A stretch of DNA of 64,000 nt from Ixodes scapularis (Eukaryota > Arthropoda > Arachnida > Ixodida > Ixodidae): NCBI RefSeq assembly GCF_016920785.2, contig NW_024609839.1, forward strand, positions 15,501,085 to 15,565,084, given 5' to 3'. Below the pieces are notes generated by a model. The model saw only the letters and a program-made list of their open reading frames with translations. It was not told the DNA's origin and searched no databases. The position numbers were made by a program, and so were the translations under genes. This document shows positions 12,539 through 23,461 of the stretch, piece after piece; the first letter of the stretch is position 1, and each line of letters starts with the position of its first letter.

Positions 12539-14094
12539 CTTTCGCATGTATAAACGAACACACAACAAAATTATAAACGGCCGGGTACCAAAAGCGGCTG
12601 TCAACGTGAGGGACCCATTTTTCAGCATCGGGAGAATGACTTAAAAACGTACCTCTCGAAGGAACCGAGATTATTTTTTAGTCGCGCACCCGCACACGTA
12701 GGCTGTCCGCAGAGTTTATACATTTATAGGCACTCACAAAAGGAACACTAATTAATTCGAATTTCCTAATTAAAGCAAGGAAGAACGAGTAAACGATAAA
12801 GCGTTTAACACAGATCTAAAAACGGCCTTTGAAACTAAGTAGTTTTGAATGAGTTTCTTACTTAAAATGACGCGCTTAAGTCGTATTTGAGTGTAGCGCG
12901 TATGTATGCGACTAAAGTCGCAGTCAAATTGCTCCAACATCTTACGAAGGACACAATGTTAGCTGCACTCGTGACAACAGAAGTTTCTACGGACATGACT
13001 CGAGCATGCCCGAAACATTCATGTGTCATTCGCATCGAACATATCTGCAAACTGTCTTTTATATCATGTATTAACAGTCTAACCACGGTTTACAGTTTTA
13101 TAATTTTAAGGTTGATCTAAAGTTTTACCAGAGAGAGAACTCACACGCACAATATGTATGTTGCTGGCTGTAGATTTGTGGGATTACGATCGCTCACTTA
13201 ATCCCAGTGCCACTATTTCAGATTGTCTCGTTTTCCAGAAACTTGCGATGCAAAATAAAATGATTTCGAGCATTATGCTTTATTTATTGCGTACTCTGAG
13301 TTAGCACGAGCCATTTCTCACTCTTCATTACGGTTCCCGCAAATGTAGTGACGGGAAAATATACCTGGAGTACAGTGACTGACCGCTTTAGAAACGCGAG
13401 GGGCGGCGAGTTTCCGTCATCTCATTAATGCTCATCAGCCAATGTGATCACAGCCTTACACGACAAGAAAACCGAAGAACGAATCACAAATCGAGATACT
13501 CAAACAAAATGAGCCACCCACTTTTTCTAACCGTCGTATTCCGCTTTTTTAAGTTCTTACACACTGCGAAATATATCATTTTAAATATTATATCCGCACG
13601 AGGGACCTTGTATGTTTTTTGTTTTCTATCGTCACTTAGAGCGATAAAAAAGACGTCCGAAAATTGAGCGATTCCCGCCATTCCCGGGCTCGTACGGGCG
13701 ATCAATATAAAGGAGAGAAAGCGCCGAGGACTTCGACATGATGGGGGAGAATCGGCTTCAAAACTAGGTTTTCTCGTCCACCGGAATGAGTTTAGCGCCC
13801 GCCCTTAACCTCGTGTTCGCGGGAATCTCGATAATGGCTCCGCTCTTGAGCGACCAGGAGAACCGGAAAGGCTCCCAGGGGCATCTTGGGCTCAGCCAGT
13901 TGTTCTTCGATTGAAATGAACTCCAGTCACTGGGAGCTTAAAGCCGCGCTTCGGCTGCTAATACATCCTACAAATGACAGTCCGAGGATCTCAGTTGCGT
14001 TTCTTCCTGGGATAGTGATCCTGTCACATCAGTCATATAAAACCGTCGGCAAACATGTTCGCAGCATATAAAATGTACGAAGCAAATACTCCCG
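12539..14094. other. Spacer, no recognised gene
   Basis: AT-rich with short chance frames. A TATA-like 'caatataaagg' at about 13703 precedes a GC-rich stretch to about 13900, but no convincing open frame follows. Confidence 0.45.
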
Positions 14095-14260
14095 AGACCG
14101 GTTATAACGAAGTCCACAGGAATCGGAAATCACTTCGATGTATCTGCTATTTCGTTATAACCGAGCTCGGTTATAATGAAGTGCAAAAAAGGAGAGCAAA
14201 TAGCAATCGCTTCGCTGCAGCCGCTATTTCGTTATAACCCACTTCGTTATATCCGGTCTC
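14095..14260. mobile_element. MITE with GAGACCGGTTATAACGAAGT termini
   Basis: The left end GAGACCGGTTATAACGAAGT is mirrored by ACTTCGTTATATCCGGTCTC at the right end. The internal block repeats 'tatttcgttataacc' in both orientations. TTATAACGAA-type termini are typical of Tc1/mariner-pogo (Tigger-like) derivatives, so that is the likely class. No coding capacity. Confidence 0.75.
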
Positions 14261-17200
14261 GACAGCATGATTCTTATATGCTTGAGTCGCATCCGCTGGT
14301 AATTTTATCTTCACGTTTGCCGCGATCACCGTGTCTTCTGCTTCGTGTTAGACCAGTGTGAGTGCGGTTTAAGAAGGGCAGCGCAAAGCTAGTCCCGGAC
14401 TTGCTACCGTCTCTCCGTAATAGCCAACGAGATTGTAACATTAGCCAGCGCCGAATAACCAACCAGAGGGCGAAAAGCGTGAACATGAGAGGCCAAAGCT
14501 TTGCAGCTCCTTCAAGGGACCATAATATTTTAGTCTGGGATAATTTATTTTAGACTGGGTTTTTACAGATCGGATATCATTAAGTGGCCCAAAAGAAAAC
14601 TACAACACGAAGGTCAAAAGCCGAAATCTTGCGTTTTGATGCGAAAATTAGAAGACAAAAATATGGCGGACTATTTCTTCATTTCCTTTCCTTTGTGAGC
14701 TTTACGACTTTTCACTTTGATGCATCCGCGATGCCGAAGCGCATCATCCAAACAAAGCTAACGCGTTGGACACGAGCATTGAGTAACTCGGACGTATCTG
14801 CTCGTCCACAATCCAAGCCGTCGACGAATATTTAGATTCGCGTTCGTGGCCGACGAGTGCCCTGACGGCACTTAACATAATTCGCGAATGGCAAGTCCAA
14901 TGGTGGTCTTAACAAGCACTGTAGAAGCTTGGTGTTATCGCTTCCGGTGTCCATGGCACTTCACGACCAGGCAGTTTCTCATTTCGATTTTTGAGTTGTG
15001 AAGAAGAGTTAGGGAGGAAAAAGTTTACAAACTATTTCATGGTCCCCTTAAAGGGATTTTCCGGTGATATCCGAGAGGTACTAAGCATTTGCAAAGGTCA
15101 CGTAAAGAGGGCATAGATATGGTCATATGTGCTTTTTATTTATTTAAAACAAGCAACAACAATTATGAAATTAATTATCAGCATCAATACGAAACTGCAT
15201 GCCTAATTTGATAAATTTTAATGGCTGGTCGTTGCGTGATTTCACATCAGGCGTGGCACTGTCAGGGTCCAGGGAGTTGAAAGGCTCCCGATTCTGATCA
15301 ACGTGGTTGATGGTCCCTCCAAAGGACATCGTCGAAGAACTGAACTTCCCTCAATGTCATAAATATTATCTTTCGTAGAACAAAGTTGTTTTACTGAGAC
15401 AGCAGTTGAGAGCTCTTATGGTCCTTTTTGCATGTTGTTATGCCTGGTCTTCCGTTGTTGCCATCACAAACGCTGTGTGGTGTCGTGCCGATGCAACCTG
15501 ATCAGTTTGGCTTCGTTTTGAATTGCGTTACTAGCGCAGTGAAGGATAAAAAGCTATGAATAGTTTGCGGAATGCGTCCCAAATGCGACGACAATATAAA
15601 TTCCTTTTTTTAAACCATACTGTTACCGAACAATGCATTTTAAAAGGCTGAAAAGGATGTAAAATATTAATTTAAGAATTGCAAAAGGATGTTAAGAGTC
15701 TGCCAAGTAATGTTGGCGAAGATTTAGACGAAAGTTGCGCTTGCGCGCAGCACAAATTAAATTAAAAGTTCCAGCAATAATGACACGAGGTCAGATGACA
15801 TCGACGTCAGACACTGCGAAGTAATCCAGTTTTTGAGTCACATGCTCTATGACATCAATTGTGGCTCGTCAGGTGATTGGTCGAAGTGCACGGAGTCTGC
15901 TCGGTTTTGTTTGCAATCGCGAGTCGATAAAAATGTTTTTTAATTCAATAAAAACGAAAACTCATGTATATTTTTTTAGAAAGGTTAACAGCGTTACAAG
16001 TAAATTACTATTTCAGTTTCCTGCTGCGTGGAGTTAAATAGCCGAGCGCTTTTCATTCGCGACTATTGAGCGGGGGGTGATTTAAAAAGCGTTTAGCGCG
16101 GAAACAACATGAGTTTTTTTTTTTCTCTGAAGAGAAAAACAAAAAAGCATAACATCATGTTTTTTGTGTTTGCTTGATTTTTTACTTTTACGCGTGATGC
16201 ACTGATGTATATTGTAGTAGGCTGGATCCCGGATCGAAGCTTGTTTTGCTGGGGTGCAGCGGCACCACCGGCGGGCATTGCTTGACACCAGCATCTACAT
16301 TGAGCCTCATGGAAAGAACTTGAAAAAAGTGAGATGTTTTTCATTTGGAATATATTTTGTACGACCAAACTTCGACTATGCTTTGTAGGAATGTTGGGAA
16401 AGTTTTGTGCTAAGATTGTGTTAAGACTTCCAAGACTGAAATTTTAGAAGGAAGATGATAGTTCTTTTCTTTTCCCGTTGACTTCCTTCATGGGCCCCAC
16501 AAGCAGCCACTGGGAGCTACGTTGTCATGCAAGCAGCCAGAAATGTTTGCGTCGATGTAATGCTGGTATTATAGTTTTACTTACGAAGGGTTGCAGATTG
16601 CGTTCGAAGCATCATTTTTGCTTCCAGTATAAAGCAGACGATGTCTGATGAAAAATGTAGTCTTGCTCGCTAAAGTAAATTCTCTGATCGAAACAATTTC
16701 ATCAGAAATTGTGCTCGTGTTGCGAGTTATTTTAAGCAAAAACGGGGTTTTGAATCATGTCGACAACGATTGGGAACACACGAGCAGGCGAATTCCGTCG
16801 CTGGCAGCAGACGACTAGGATTGACATGCTGTTTGTGTAATTTAGTAACCTCCTAAGCATTTACTCACGACGGCCAATAATGCCTTACCCTTCTTACGAA
16901 ACGTCATAAACGTTTATTTAAAAATACACTTCACAAATGCTTCAAAACCTTTATTTTTATTCGTTCCTCCCATAGACTCCCACGTATTGCCTGGTGTCAA
17001 GCAATGACCACCGGAAGTGACACCGTCGGGCTACAGATCCGCGTTCTAGCCTACTACAATAGATATCAGTGGCGTGGAGGGAGCTACAAAAACAGCTCCA
17101 GGCTGAAGCTCTGCAGTTTCCTGTACTCCTCCGGATTCATGTTAAACAGATTTTAATAGACCTCTTCTAACACACCTCGATAGATCCAGCTTTTCGTCCA

Positions 17201-17549
17201 ATGAGACCTTTTCATACGTGCGATTGCGCCGCTCGCAAAGCGACTGGCAAGAGACGATACTGACGAAAATAAGAACCATATACACAGTTGCGTTTGAACG
17301 CGTTTGAACGCGTTTGACTGCTTTGCGTCAGCAAATGGCCGCGATTCACCGGGTCAAATGTGCTTCGTGTGAAGCGTGGCATCCATTTGAAGGAGTAGCT
17401 TATCAAGCAGCATTCGAAGCGAAATTATCCTGCATGATTTCCCACAGTCTCAACGCGATAAAACCCTTTCAAACCACAAAGCGTCGCTATAGCTCACCAC
17501 TCTCGAAACCCAAAGAAATAGAAATAGAGTTTGTCGCCTTTTTAGTAAG
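14261..17549. other. Spacer, no recognised gene
   Basis: AT-rich. Open frames of 60-90 codons occur on both strands without recognisable domains. The region just before 17550 probably holds the unreadable 5' part of the LINE that follows. Confidence 0.5.
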
Positions 17550-19720
17550 ATGCTTGGTGAACAAAAAACACCGAAGAAACGAGCAATGACTGAAGTGCTG
17601 GAAGTTATGCACCAGGTACCGGAGAAACTGGTGGAGTGCCTTAACGCGCCCATCTGCGAGGCGGAGGTGCAAAGTGCAATTGAAGAACTCGCACCAAAAA
17701 AGTCGCCCGGGGTTCGTGGTGTCAGCGCAGCTTTCTGGAAAATTTTTTTCATCGGATCTAGTGCCAGTATTAACAAAAATGTATGCGGATATATATTAAA
17801 AAACCTTCTCTCACATTTAATGCAAGAGGTGACGAAGGTACTAATTCCAAATGAGAAAAGCGAGGAGTCAATCAAAAGCAGCGAAGACGTTTGACCAATA
17901 AGCCTTCTGAGAACGGATTATAAGATCATTGCCGAAAATGATATCAAAATGCCTGGATGTGGCCTCTTGTACCATAGTTGTAAATCATCAAACGTATGGT
18001 TTTAAAAATAGGTCAATATTCACTAATCTCCATACAATGAGGATTATAGCGGAAACGGCAGATGCAATGGGACGTCCAACAGCTCTCCTACAAATTGATT
18101 TGAAAAAAATAAGATTTTGATAAAGTGTGTTACTCCTTTCTTATTTTCACTATTAGAGGACTGCAAAACCGGGCGATTTCTGGTCAATTTATTAAAATTT
18201 GTTACAGGGACATAAGCACACGAATCCTAATGAATGGACGCAAGTCACGTTCCCTTTCCGTGAAGTCGTCGGTACGCCAAGGTTGTCCAATGTCGCTCAT
18301 ACTTTTTTCTATTTATCTAGAGCCAATCTGTAAGGCGTTCTTGAATTACTACATCATAAAGAACGCAAGCCTGGGGAAACGTCAGCACGGCTGCTAGGTT
18401 ACGCGGATGACGTCACCCTAATTTGCTAAAATGAGAAGGATACAATGCTGGCGGTGGAACTTGTAAGTCAGTTTAGTGATGTATATGGGGTTGAAATGAA
18501 CCCCATAAAGTATTTCCGTGCCTGGTTGCGGCTGTGGGCATTCAAGCCAGAACATTTCTTGGGCATCGTTTGTCCACATCAATCACTATCTATCTTCGCG
18601 TTTGGCTAAGCACAGAGCAACTAAGGACCGGGCTGGGTGGCATTCATCTAAACACACTGTGGGTCAAACTCCCAGAAGGGAAGGACAGATACGTGCCGCT
18701 ACTGAACTGAGCTTTTATTAGCAACGCAGTATTTGTTTTTGACTGTCTGGTATTCGGCGCAATTGGTTTCATGCAGGCAACTCCATATGCAAATTGTGCT
18801 TCGGTTTCGAGCAACGTTTGTGTGGGATTCTGGGTTTGAAAGGATGTGCAGAAACAATATTTTTATCAGTAAGCAGAAGAAGGGCTGGGACTTGTCAAGT
18901 TTGACATAAAATTGAAATTGCAACCTTTTTTTCTCTTCCGAAACCGAGACACCAGCCCGGTGTGGATGGCGGCATTGAAAGAGCTTGATGGACCATATCT
19001 GGCTCCTTGAACGAAAGAGACCGCTGGTACTCCAAAACAGACCACGATACAACGGCAATATGAAAAATTAGGGATGCAGCTATTTTTTCAAAGCGCGTTT
19101 TTTATGGGAATTCCTGAACAGCGTCAAGCGCAGACGTATTTATTAGCAAACCCCATACCTTGTAATGCCGCCTCCAATATATCGCCAACAATTTCCTCGG
19201 TGCGAAAAGTCAGATGTGTTCAAGCGTCTTGGTGTCTACCTAGTTTGGTCAGGGATAAACACTTTTTTTTGTGCGCTTTCGAACGAAAGCTCTACCGGTC
19301 AAAACCCGGTAGGAACTAAAATATTTTTTTCTGCCTTGGGGAGTCAATTGTGCTATTTGCCCGGTTCCCGAAACACTGCAACATACATTCATGTATTTTA
19401 CTAATCCAAAACTATTTTGGGCTCAGCTACGCTCCGAGCTTCGTATTAAGCGGTTCCCAACATGGTATAGTATGACACTTCTGGACACACCGGAAAACCA
19501 ACAGAACAGAAGTCACGAGCTCCTGACCCTGATCGGTTTGCGTGCGATATGGCACTCAGGTACTGATCACACCTTTGTACCAGAACGAGGCAAATCTGCG
19601 TGGCGCCACTTTCTAGAGGAATTCGTCTACACGTCAGCCATCATAAAAAAAGGTTCGTTCATCATAAAATTTATCATAAAAAAAGAGACGAAACACTGGG
19701 AAAGGTTCAAGACCCCCTTA
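17550..19720 (+). mobile_element. Dead LINE (non-LTR retrotransposon) with RT domain, L1/Tx1-like
   Basis: A reverse transcriptase is readable on the plus strand across many stops and frameshifts. In order: the inter-domain segment ECLNAPICEAEVQSAIEELA then KKSPGVRG (about 17635-17720); a 'PISLL..DYKI' block near 17895; YGFKNRSIFTNLHTMRII (about 17993); the ALLQIDLKK catalytic-Asp block (about 18080); SVRQGCPMSLILFSIYLEP (about 18265); and the catalytic GYADDVTLI (YADD at 18400-18411). The C-terminal part resumes at 19391-19600 (LLDTPENQQNRSHELLTLIG, GKSAWRHFLEEFVYT). LINEs copy their RNA at a nicked target and also move SINEs. The upstream endonuclease was not found. The stretch 18600-19080 is poorly readable and may hold an insertion. 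The clade is a guess from motif style; the LINE call is firm. Confidence 0.85.
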
Positions 19721-19913
19721 AAGCTATAAGGTCCCAAAGGTATAGCACTCTTTGAAAAGGTGCAGCTCCGCAGAACAACGCGATAGGCAGTTCCACATGT
19801 CAAACATGTGCGAACGATTGTGAGAGGTGGGTCATAAGGGCTGACCTTTTAGGTTTTAAATAGCATAATGCTTTTAGACACATAAAAACCAAGCTGCCGG
19901 TGGAAAAAAAAAA

Positions 19914-20165
19914 GCCTAGTCGGTAGAGTGTCTGGCTTGCAACCGAGGGGTCGTGGGTTTTGAGGCTCGCCCGCCTAAAATTCCGCGGTTTTTCTCTTTT
20001 TTCTTCTCTTTTACGCCACGGAGTTACTTCATCAAGTGAAATCATTTGAGACACGCGTGAGGTCATGTGGCGGTGACGTCATGACCCTATCAACCAATCA
20101 GGATTTTTCTTGCCGCTACCGACGCCGACGCCGGCTTTTCTGTGATGCGAATTATCCTTTCAGGT
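19914..20165 (+). mobile_element. tRNA-Ala-like SINE
   Basis: A tRNA-like head has an A-box region 'tagtcggtagagtg', a TGC anticodon-like loop 'cttgcaacc' and a degenerate B-box 'gggttttgaggctc'. The body continues to the CG-rich 'ccgacgccgacgccggc' motif and 'ttttctg' that I associate with an abundant tick SINE. It is preceded by an A-run. The head is too mutated to make a tRNA. Confidence 0.7.
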
Positions 20166-20289
20166 ATCGCTTTGAAAATGTTCTAAAAGTTTCAGAATAA
20201 TCATTTGTCAAAAGGCTGAAATCTAAACTTACAAAATGTGTCTTTTACCAAAATGTATCCGTCTGTCCGTCCGGCGTCCATGCTAACAT

Positions 20290-20306
20290 AAAAAAAAAAA
20301 AAAAAT
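20290..20306 (-). terminator. Pol III terminator of the tRNA-Ser gene
   Basis: An A-run on the plus strand, which is a T-run on the transcribed minus strand, starts a few bases after the tRNA 3' end. It is much longer than the four T's that pol III needs. Confidence 0.8.
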
Positions 20307-20311
20307 GTTTG

Positions 20312-20393
20312 CACAGTCGACAGGATTCGAACCTGTGTGGGGAGACCCCAATGGATTTCTAGTCTATCGCCTTAACCACTCGGCTACGACTGC
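20312..20393 (-). tRNA. tRNA-Ser (AGA)
   Basis: Read on the minus strand, the 82-nt sequence folds as a type II tRNA: acceptor stem GCAGTCG / CGACTGT (first pair G-U), D-arm GCCGAGTGGTTAAGG, anticodon loop CTAGAAA with anticodon AGA, long variable arm GGGGTCTCCCC and T-arm GGTTCGAATCC. All are typical of eukaryotic tRNA-Ser(AGA), which decodes UCN codons. The internal A and B boxes serve as the promoter, and a T-run of about 15 bases immediately downstream (plus-strand A-run near 20290) is a pol III terminator. Its integrity contrasts with the decayed SINE 150 bp away, so it is probably a real gene. Confidence 0.95.
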
Positions 20394-21182
20394 GGGACGA
20401 GTAGGGGGCTCTGAGATGTGGTAGTAACTCGAGAGCTGGGGTTTCTGTCATGGATGAAACGTTGCATGTAGCCGCTCAACCTCTATACAGGAGAGGGTGC
20501 TCCGGTCAAATGCGTATATAATCGCGTTAAATTTTGCTTGCATCGGCTCAATGTTTATAGACGAGCGGGCGCTGCGGTCAAATGCTCAAATGCGCATATA
20601 ACCACGTTCCATACCACACATTCTCTTTATGACATGAACCGTTGACTTAAGCGGTGGAGATGCGTTCCCACGGCTTCTAGGGGATCCAAGCTGATCCGCT
20701 AGAAGAGCCACTGGCTCTGCATTTGACTGGCCATAAAGCTGTAATAATGAAGTCGAAACGCAACCCGCAGCTCAGCACTACCTATGAGCAATAAAAAAAT
20801 CAGCACCATCAGCACTACCTATGAACAATAAAATCAATATCATCAGCACCACCAGAGCTTCACCCCAATCAAAATCATTCACCACGTGGAGATGCGGTCA
20901 TTTTTTTAGATGCGGAGCATCTCTTGCTCGGGCTATGTCCCGCGGCGTCGTAGTCCGCACTCACACTACGCATGCGCAACTCTCCTCGCTGCGCGTGCGT
21001 TCTCTCTCTCTCCAGCAGCTGCGCGAATTGCACGCAGCTATCAGCTGCGTCCCTCTCTCCAACAGCTGCGCGTGCGTTCGCTTCTACTCACACCGCGCGC
21101 GGGCGCAACTCTCCTCCTCTAGTTTCTTCTCCTTCAAGTTTGAATATTAGCAGCGGTAGCGCGCTGCTCGTGTTCAAGGGGA
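20394..21182. other. Spacer with a short direct repeat and CpG/CT-rich block
   Basis: A 'cagcactacctatga' word followed by 'caataaaa' occurs twice (about 20774 and 20811). The block 20890-21180 is CpG- and CT-rich, with repeated 'cagctgcg' and 'gcgcaactctcctc' words, and ends at the Ruka SINE. The words 'gatgcgg.gcatctc' before and 'gcgcatctcc' after the SINE suggest that the Ruka copy landed inside an older repeat. Confidence 0.5.
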
Positions 21183-21422
21183 GGAAGTGGCCGAGTGGGC
21201 TAACGCGTCTCAGCTCGGAGCGTGGAGCGAAAGGTTGCGCTGAGATCCTCCTGTGTTCGAGTCCCCGCCACCCCTGCCCGTTTCGATCTGGATGAGTTTC
21301 GTACCGGCACGCGTTCGTGTGATGACTACTGCGTGATGCACGTTAAGAATCCCAGGTTAGCGGTTGTACCGCACCGGCTAAATTTCTCATCTACAGCTAA
21401 GAGACCGATTACCAGTTGAGGC
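21183..21422 (+). mobile_element. Ruka SINE, nearly full length, tRNA-Ser-like head
   Basis: The head GGAAGTGGCCGAGTGGGC resembles tRNA-Ser and is followed by 'tgttcgagtcc' (B box) and the Ruka body 'cacccctgcccgtttcgatc', then 'tgcacgttaagaatcccagg' and 'ggctaaatttctcatct'. Better preserved than the copy at 12.3 kb. Pol III-transcribed and dependent on LINE enzymes for movement. Confidence 0.9.
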
Positions 21423-23278
21423 GCATCTCCATCAAGGCTGTATGAACATAAAGAGCAAACCATTTTCTGCGCGCGTTCAGTTCACCGCTGTTGACTCCAC
21501 TTCACTCCGTTCTTCCGATGAAGTGTGATGGAACGATGCTCCGCAACACCCCATGGTTCCCCTCGGGAAGATGGAGGAATTTTTTTTCTTTTTAATGAGA
21601 ATTTGGCATGAAAAATCTTATTCGTTTAAAACATGCAGTGTTAGTTTCATAACCTTACACGGGAAGTTTAGGTTATGAATAAAAAAACAGTCTTCACAAT
21701 CGAGCCTTTTCAAGAGAGCGCGTCATCTCGTGACTGCTGCGCCAGCTATCCGACTCCCGCATTGCTTGGGCACACACTCTGACCATGTCTTAGACCCAAT
21801 GCTATATCAGCTCCCTCCTTTAACTCGCCTCAACTGGCAGTCAAACATAAACAAACATTAGCGTTCGGCCGAGACTCGGATCAAATTACACGGATTGTGC
21901 CGGAAGAATGGCGACAGCCAATGTTTCTCATTTCGCTTTAATAAAATCAGTCGCGCTCAAAAATAACACGTTCGCACATGCGTGCTCAATCGGCGCGAAA
22001 ATATCAGTGTTGCTCTCGTCTCACATACGCGAGTCACGCCTTCGTGTTGCATAATTATTCGCGGCGTTTCTAAAAGAAAAAAAAAATAGTTAATAAAAAA
22101 AAAAAAAAAAGGAGTCAGACAGGGCGTGGTTGGGACACGCGTCTCATTAAACAACACACTAGCTCGGAGCGGGTGATTGCAGCTAACGTGAGGCTCAGCG
22201 GGAAAAACGTGTTCCCACGCAGAAGATTTTCTGACACACTCGGGGTTTGGGCCACAGCCGGACCAAAGAAAACGTTATGATCCCAGTGTAGCCAATCGCA
22301 TTCGCGTAAATCCGCGACGTCACGGCGGCCTTGTGTTACCCTAAGCGATCAGCAGGACACTTTGCGACACGTCAGGTACCCAACATTGCCACCAGAACAA
22401 GGAGCGTTCGATTCGGGTAATGGCACTACTGTTTTGTAGCGCTCATGTGTGCTTTAGGTTGAGCTTATTTTAGGCTAACGCAATTTTTTTTCGGAGCTGA
22501 CTACGTGACGTCGGAAGTAGGTTAGAACGCGACGGAATATTTTCTCTTTATCACAATTTGGGTTATTGACATCAAATCACGTACGCTTACTTTTTTACCA
22601 CGTAATGTTCATAAAAACAAAGGAGGAAACGACCCAACCGGTGCTTCTGGTAGCATGCCATCTGTATATATATATATAAGTATAGACCGCGCGGTCAATA
22701 AATGGACGACCCAAAAACGTGATAGTGTCGAGCGGTCTGCCCTGCGCTCGCTTATTAGGAGAAAACAATTAAACGCATGAGGTAAAAATACTCAGCGAAA
22801 GTCACACACAAAAGTTTGAGTACCCGATATATTTCTTACGCTATTTTGAACCTACCCGTGCATTTTTTGTACGGGTATCAAACATATGGTAATATTAAAC
22901 CGTATTGTTGCTATCTCCGTATGAAATGGTTCCACGTGGCGACTATTTTAGTAAAAAAAACAAAAGGCATGGAACTATACTCGTAAGATATTCGACATAA
23001 ATTTCGGTTAACCCTTGTTTTTACGTGTGTGCAAACATTGAGCTTACCTTCCTGGTCGTGAATTTGCGCAAAATGAATCTTACCAGAAGAGCAGCAATGA
23101 GTTGTGATACATGGAATCAGACGACCAAAATGCACAACAAGTAATAAACGACAGCTACAAAGTACTGAAAGATTTTTGGTCAGCAGCGAAACGTGTACGG
23201 GCTCTACGATGTCGATGAAGAAAAGCTACATTTGGGAAACTTATTTTATCGAATGCATCTCTTGATTATATATATATA
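21423..23278. other. Spacer, no recognised gene
   Basis: Includes A-runs near 22080-22115 and short (TA)n tracts at about 22663 and 23266. The stretch 22180-22340 is moderately CpG-rich. No open frame has a recognisable product. Confidence 0.5.
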
Positions 23279-23461
23279 TATATATAACTGAGAAGAAAAT
23301 AAAACCTTAGTGAAAACAGCAACAACGGACTATTTAAGCTTCAACGTTTCGGCCAGAGTCCGGCCTTTCTGACGAAGGCCGGACTCTGGTCGAAATGTCG
23401 AAGAATAAATCGTCCGTTGTTGCTGTTTTCACTAAGGGTTTTTTTCCTCTCAGTTATATAC
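23279..23461. repeat. 183-bp near-perfect palindrome (fold-back)
   Basis: The left arm 23279-23369 and right arm 23373-23461 are inverted copies with only about a dozen differences and almost no loop. Shared blocks include 'ttagtgaaaacagcaacaac', 'cggac' and 'ccagagtccggcctt'. It starts at the edge of a (TA)n tract. It carries no gene and would form a long RNA hairpin if transcribed. Confidence 0.9.

Noticed and set aside
18699..19058. 119-codon minus-strand frame inside the LINE
   Set aside because: Antisense to a decayed plus-strand LINE and without a domain.
19914..19972. Functional tRNA-Ala
   Set aside because: B box and stems are too degenerate and the downstream body is SINE sequence.
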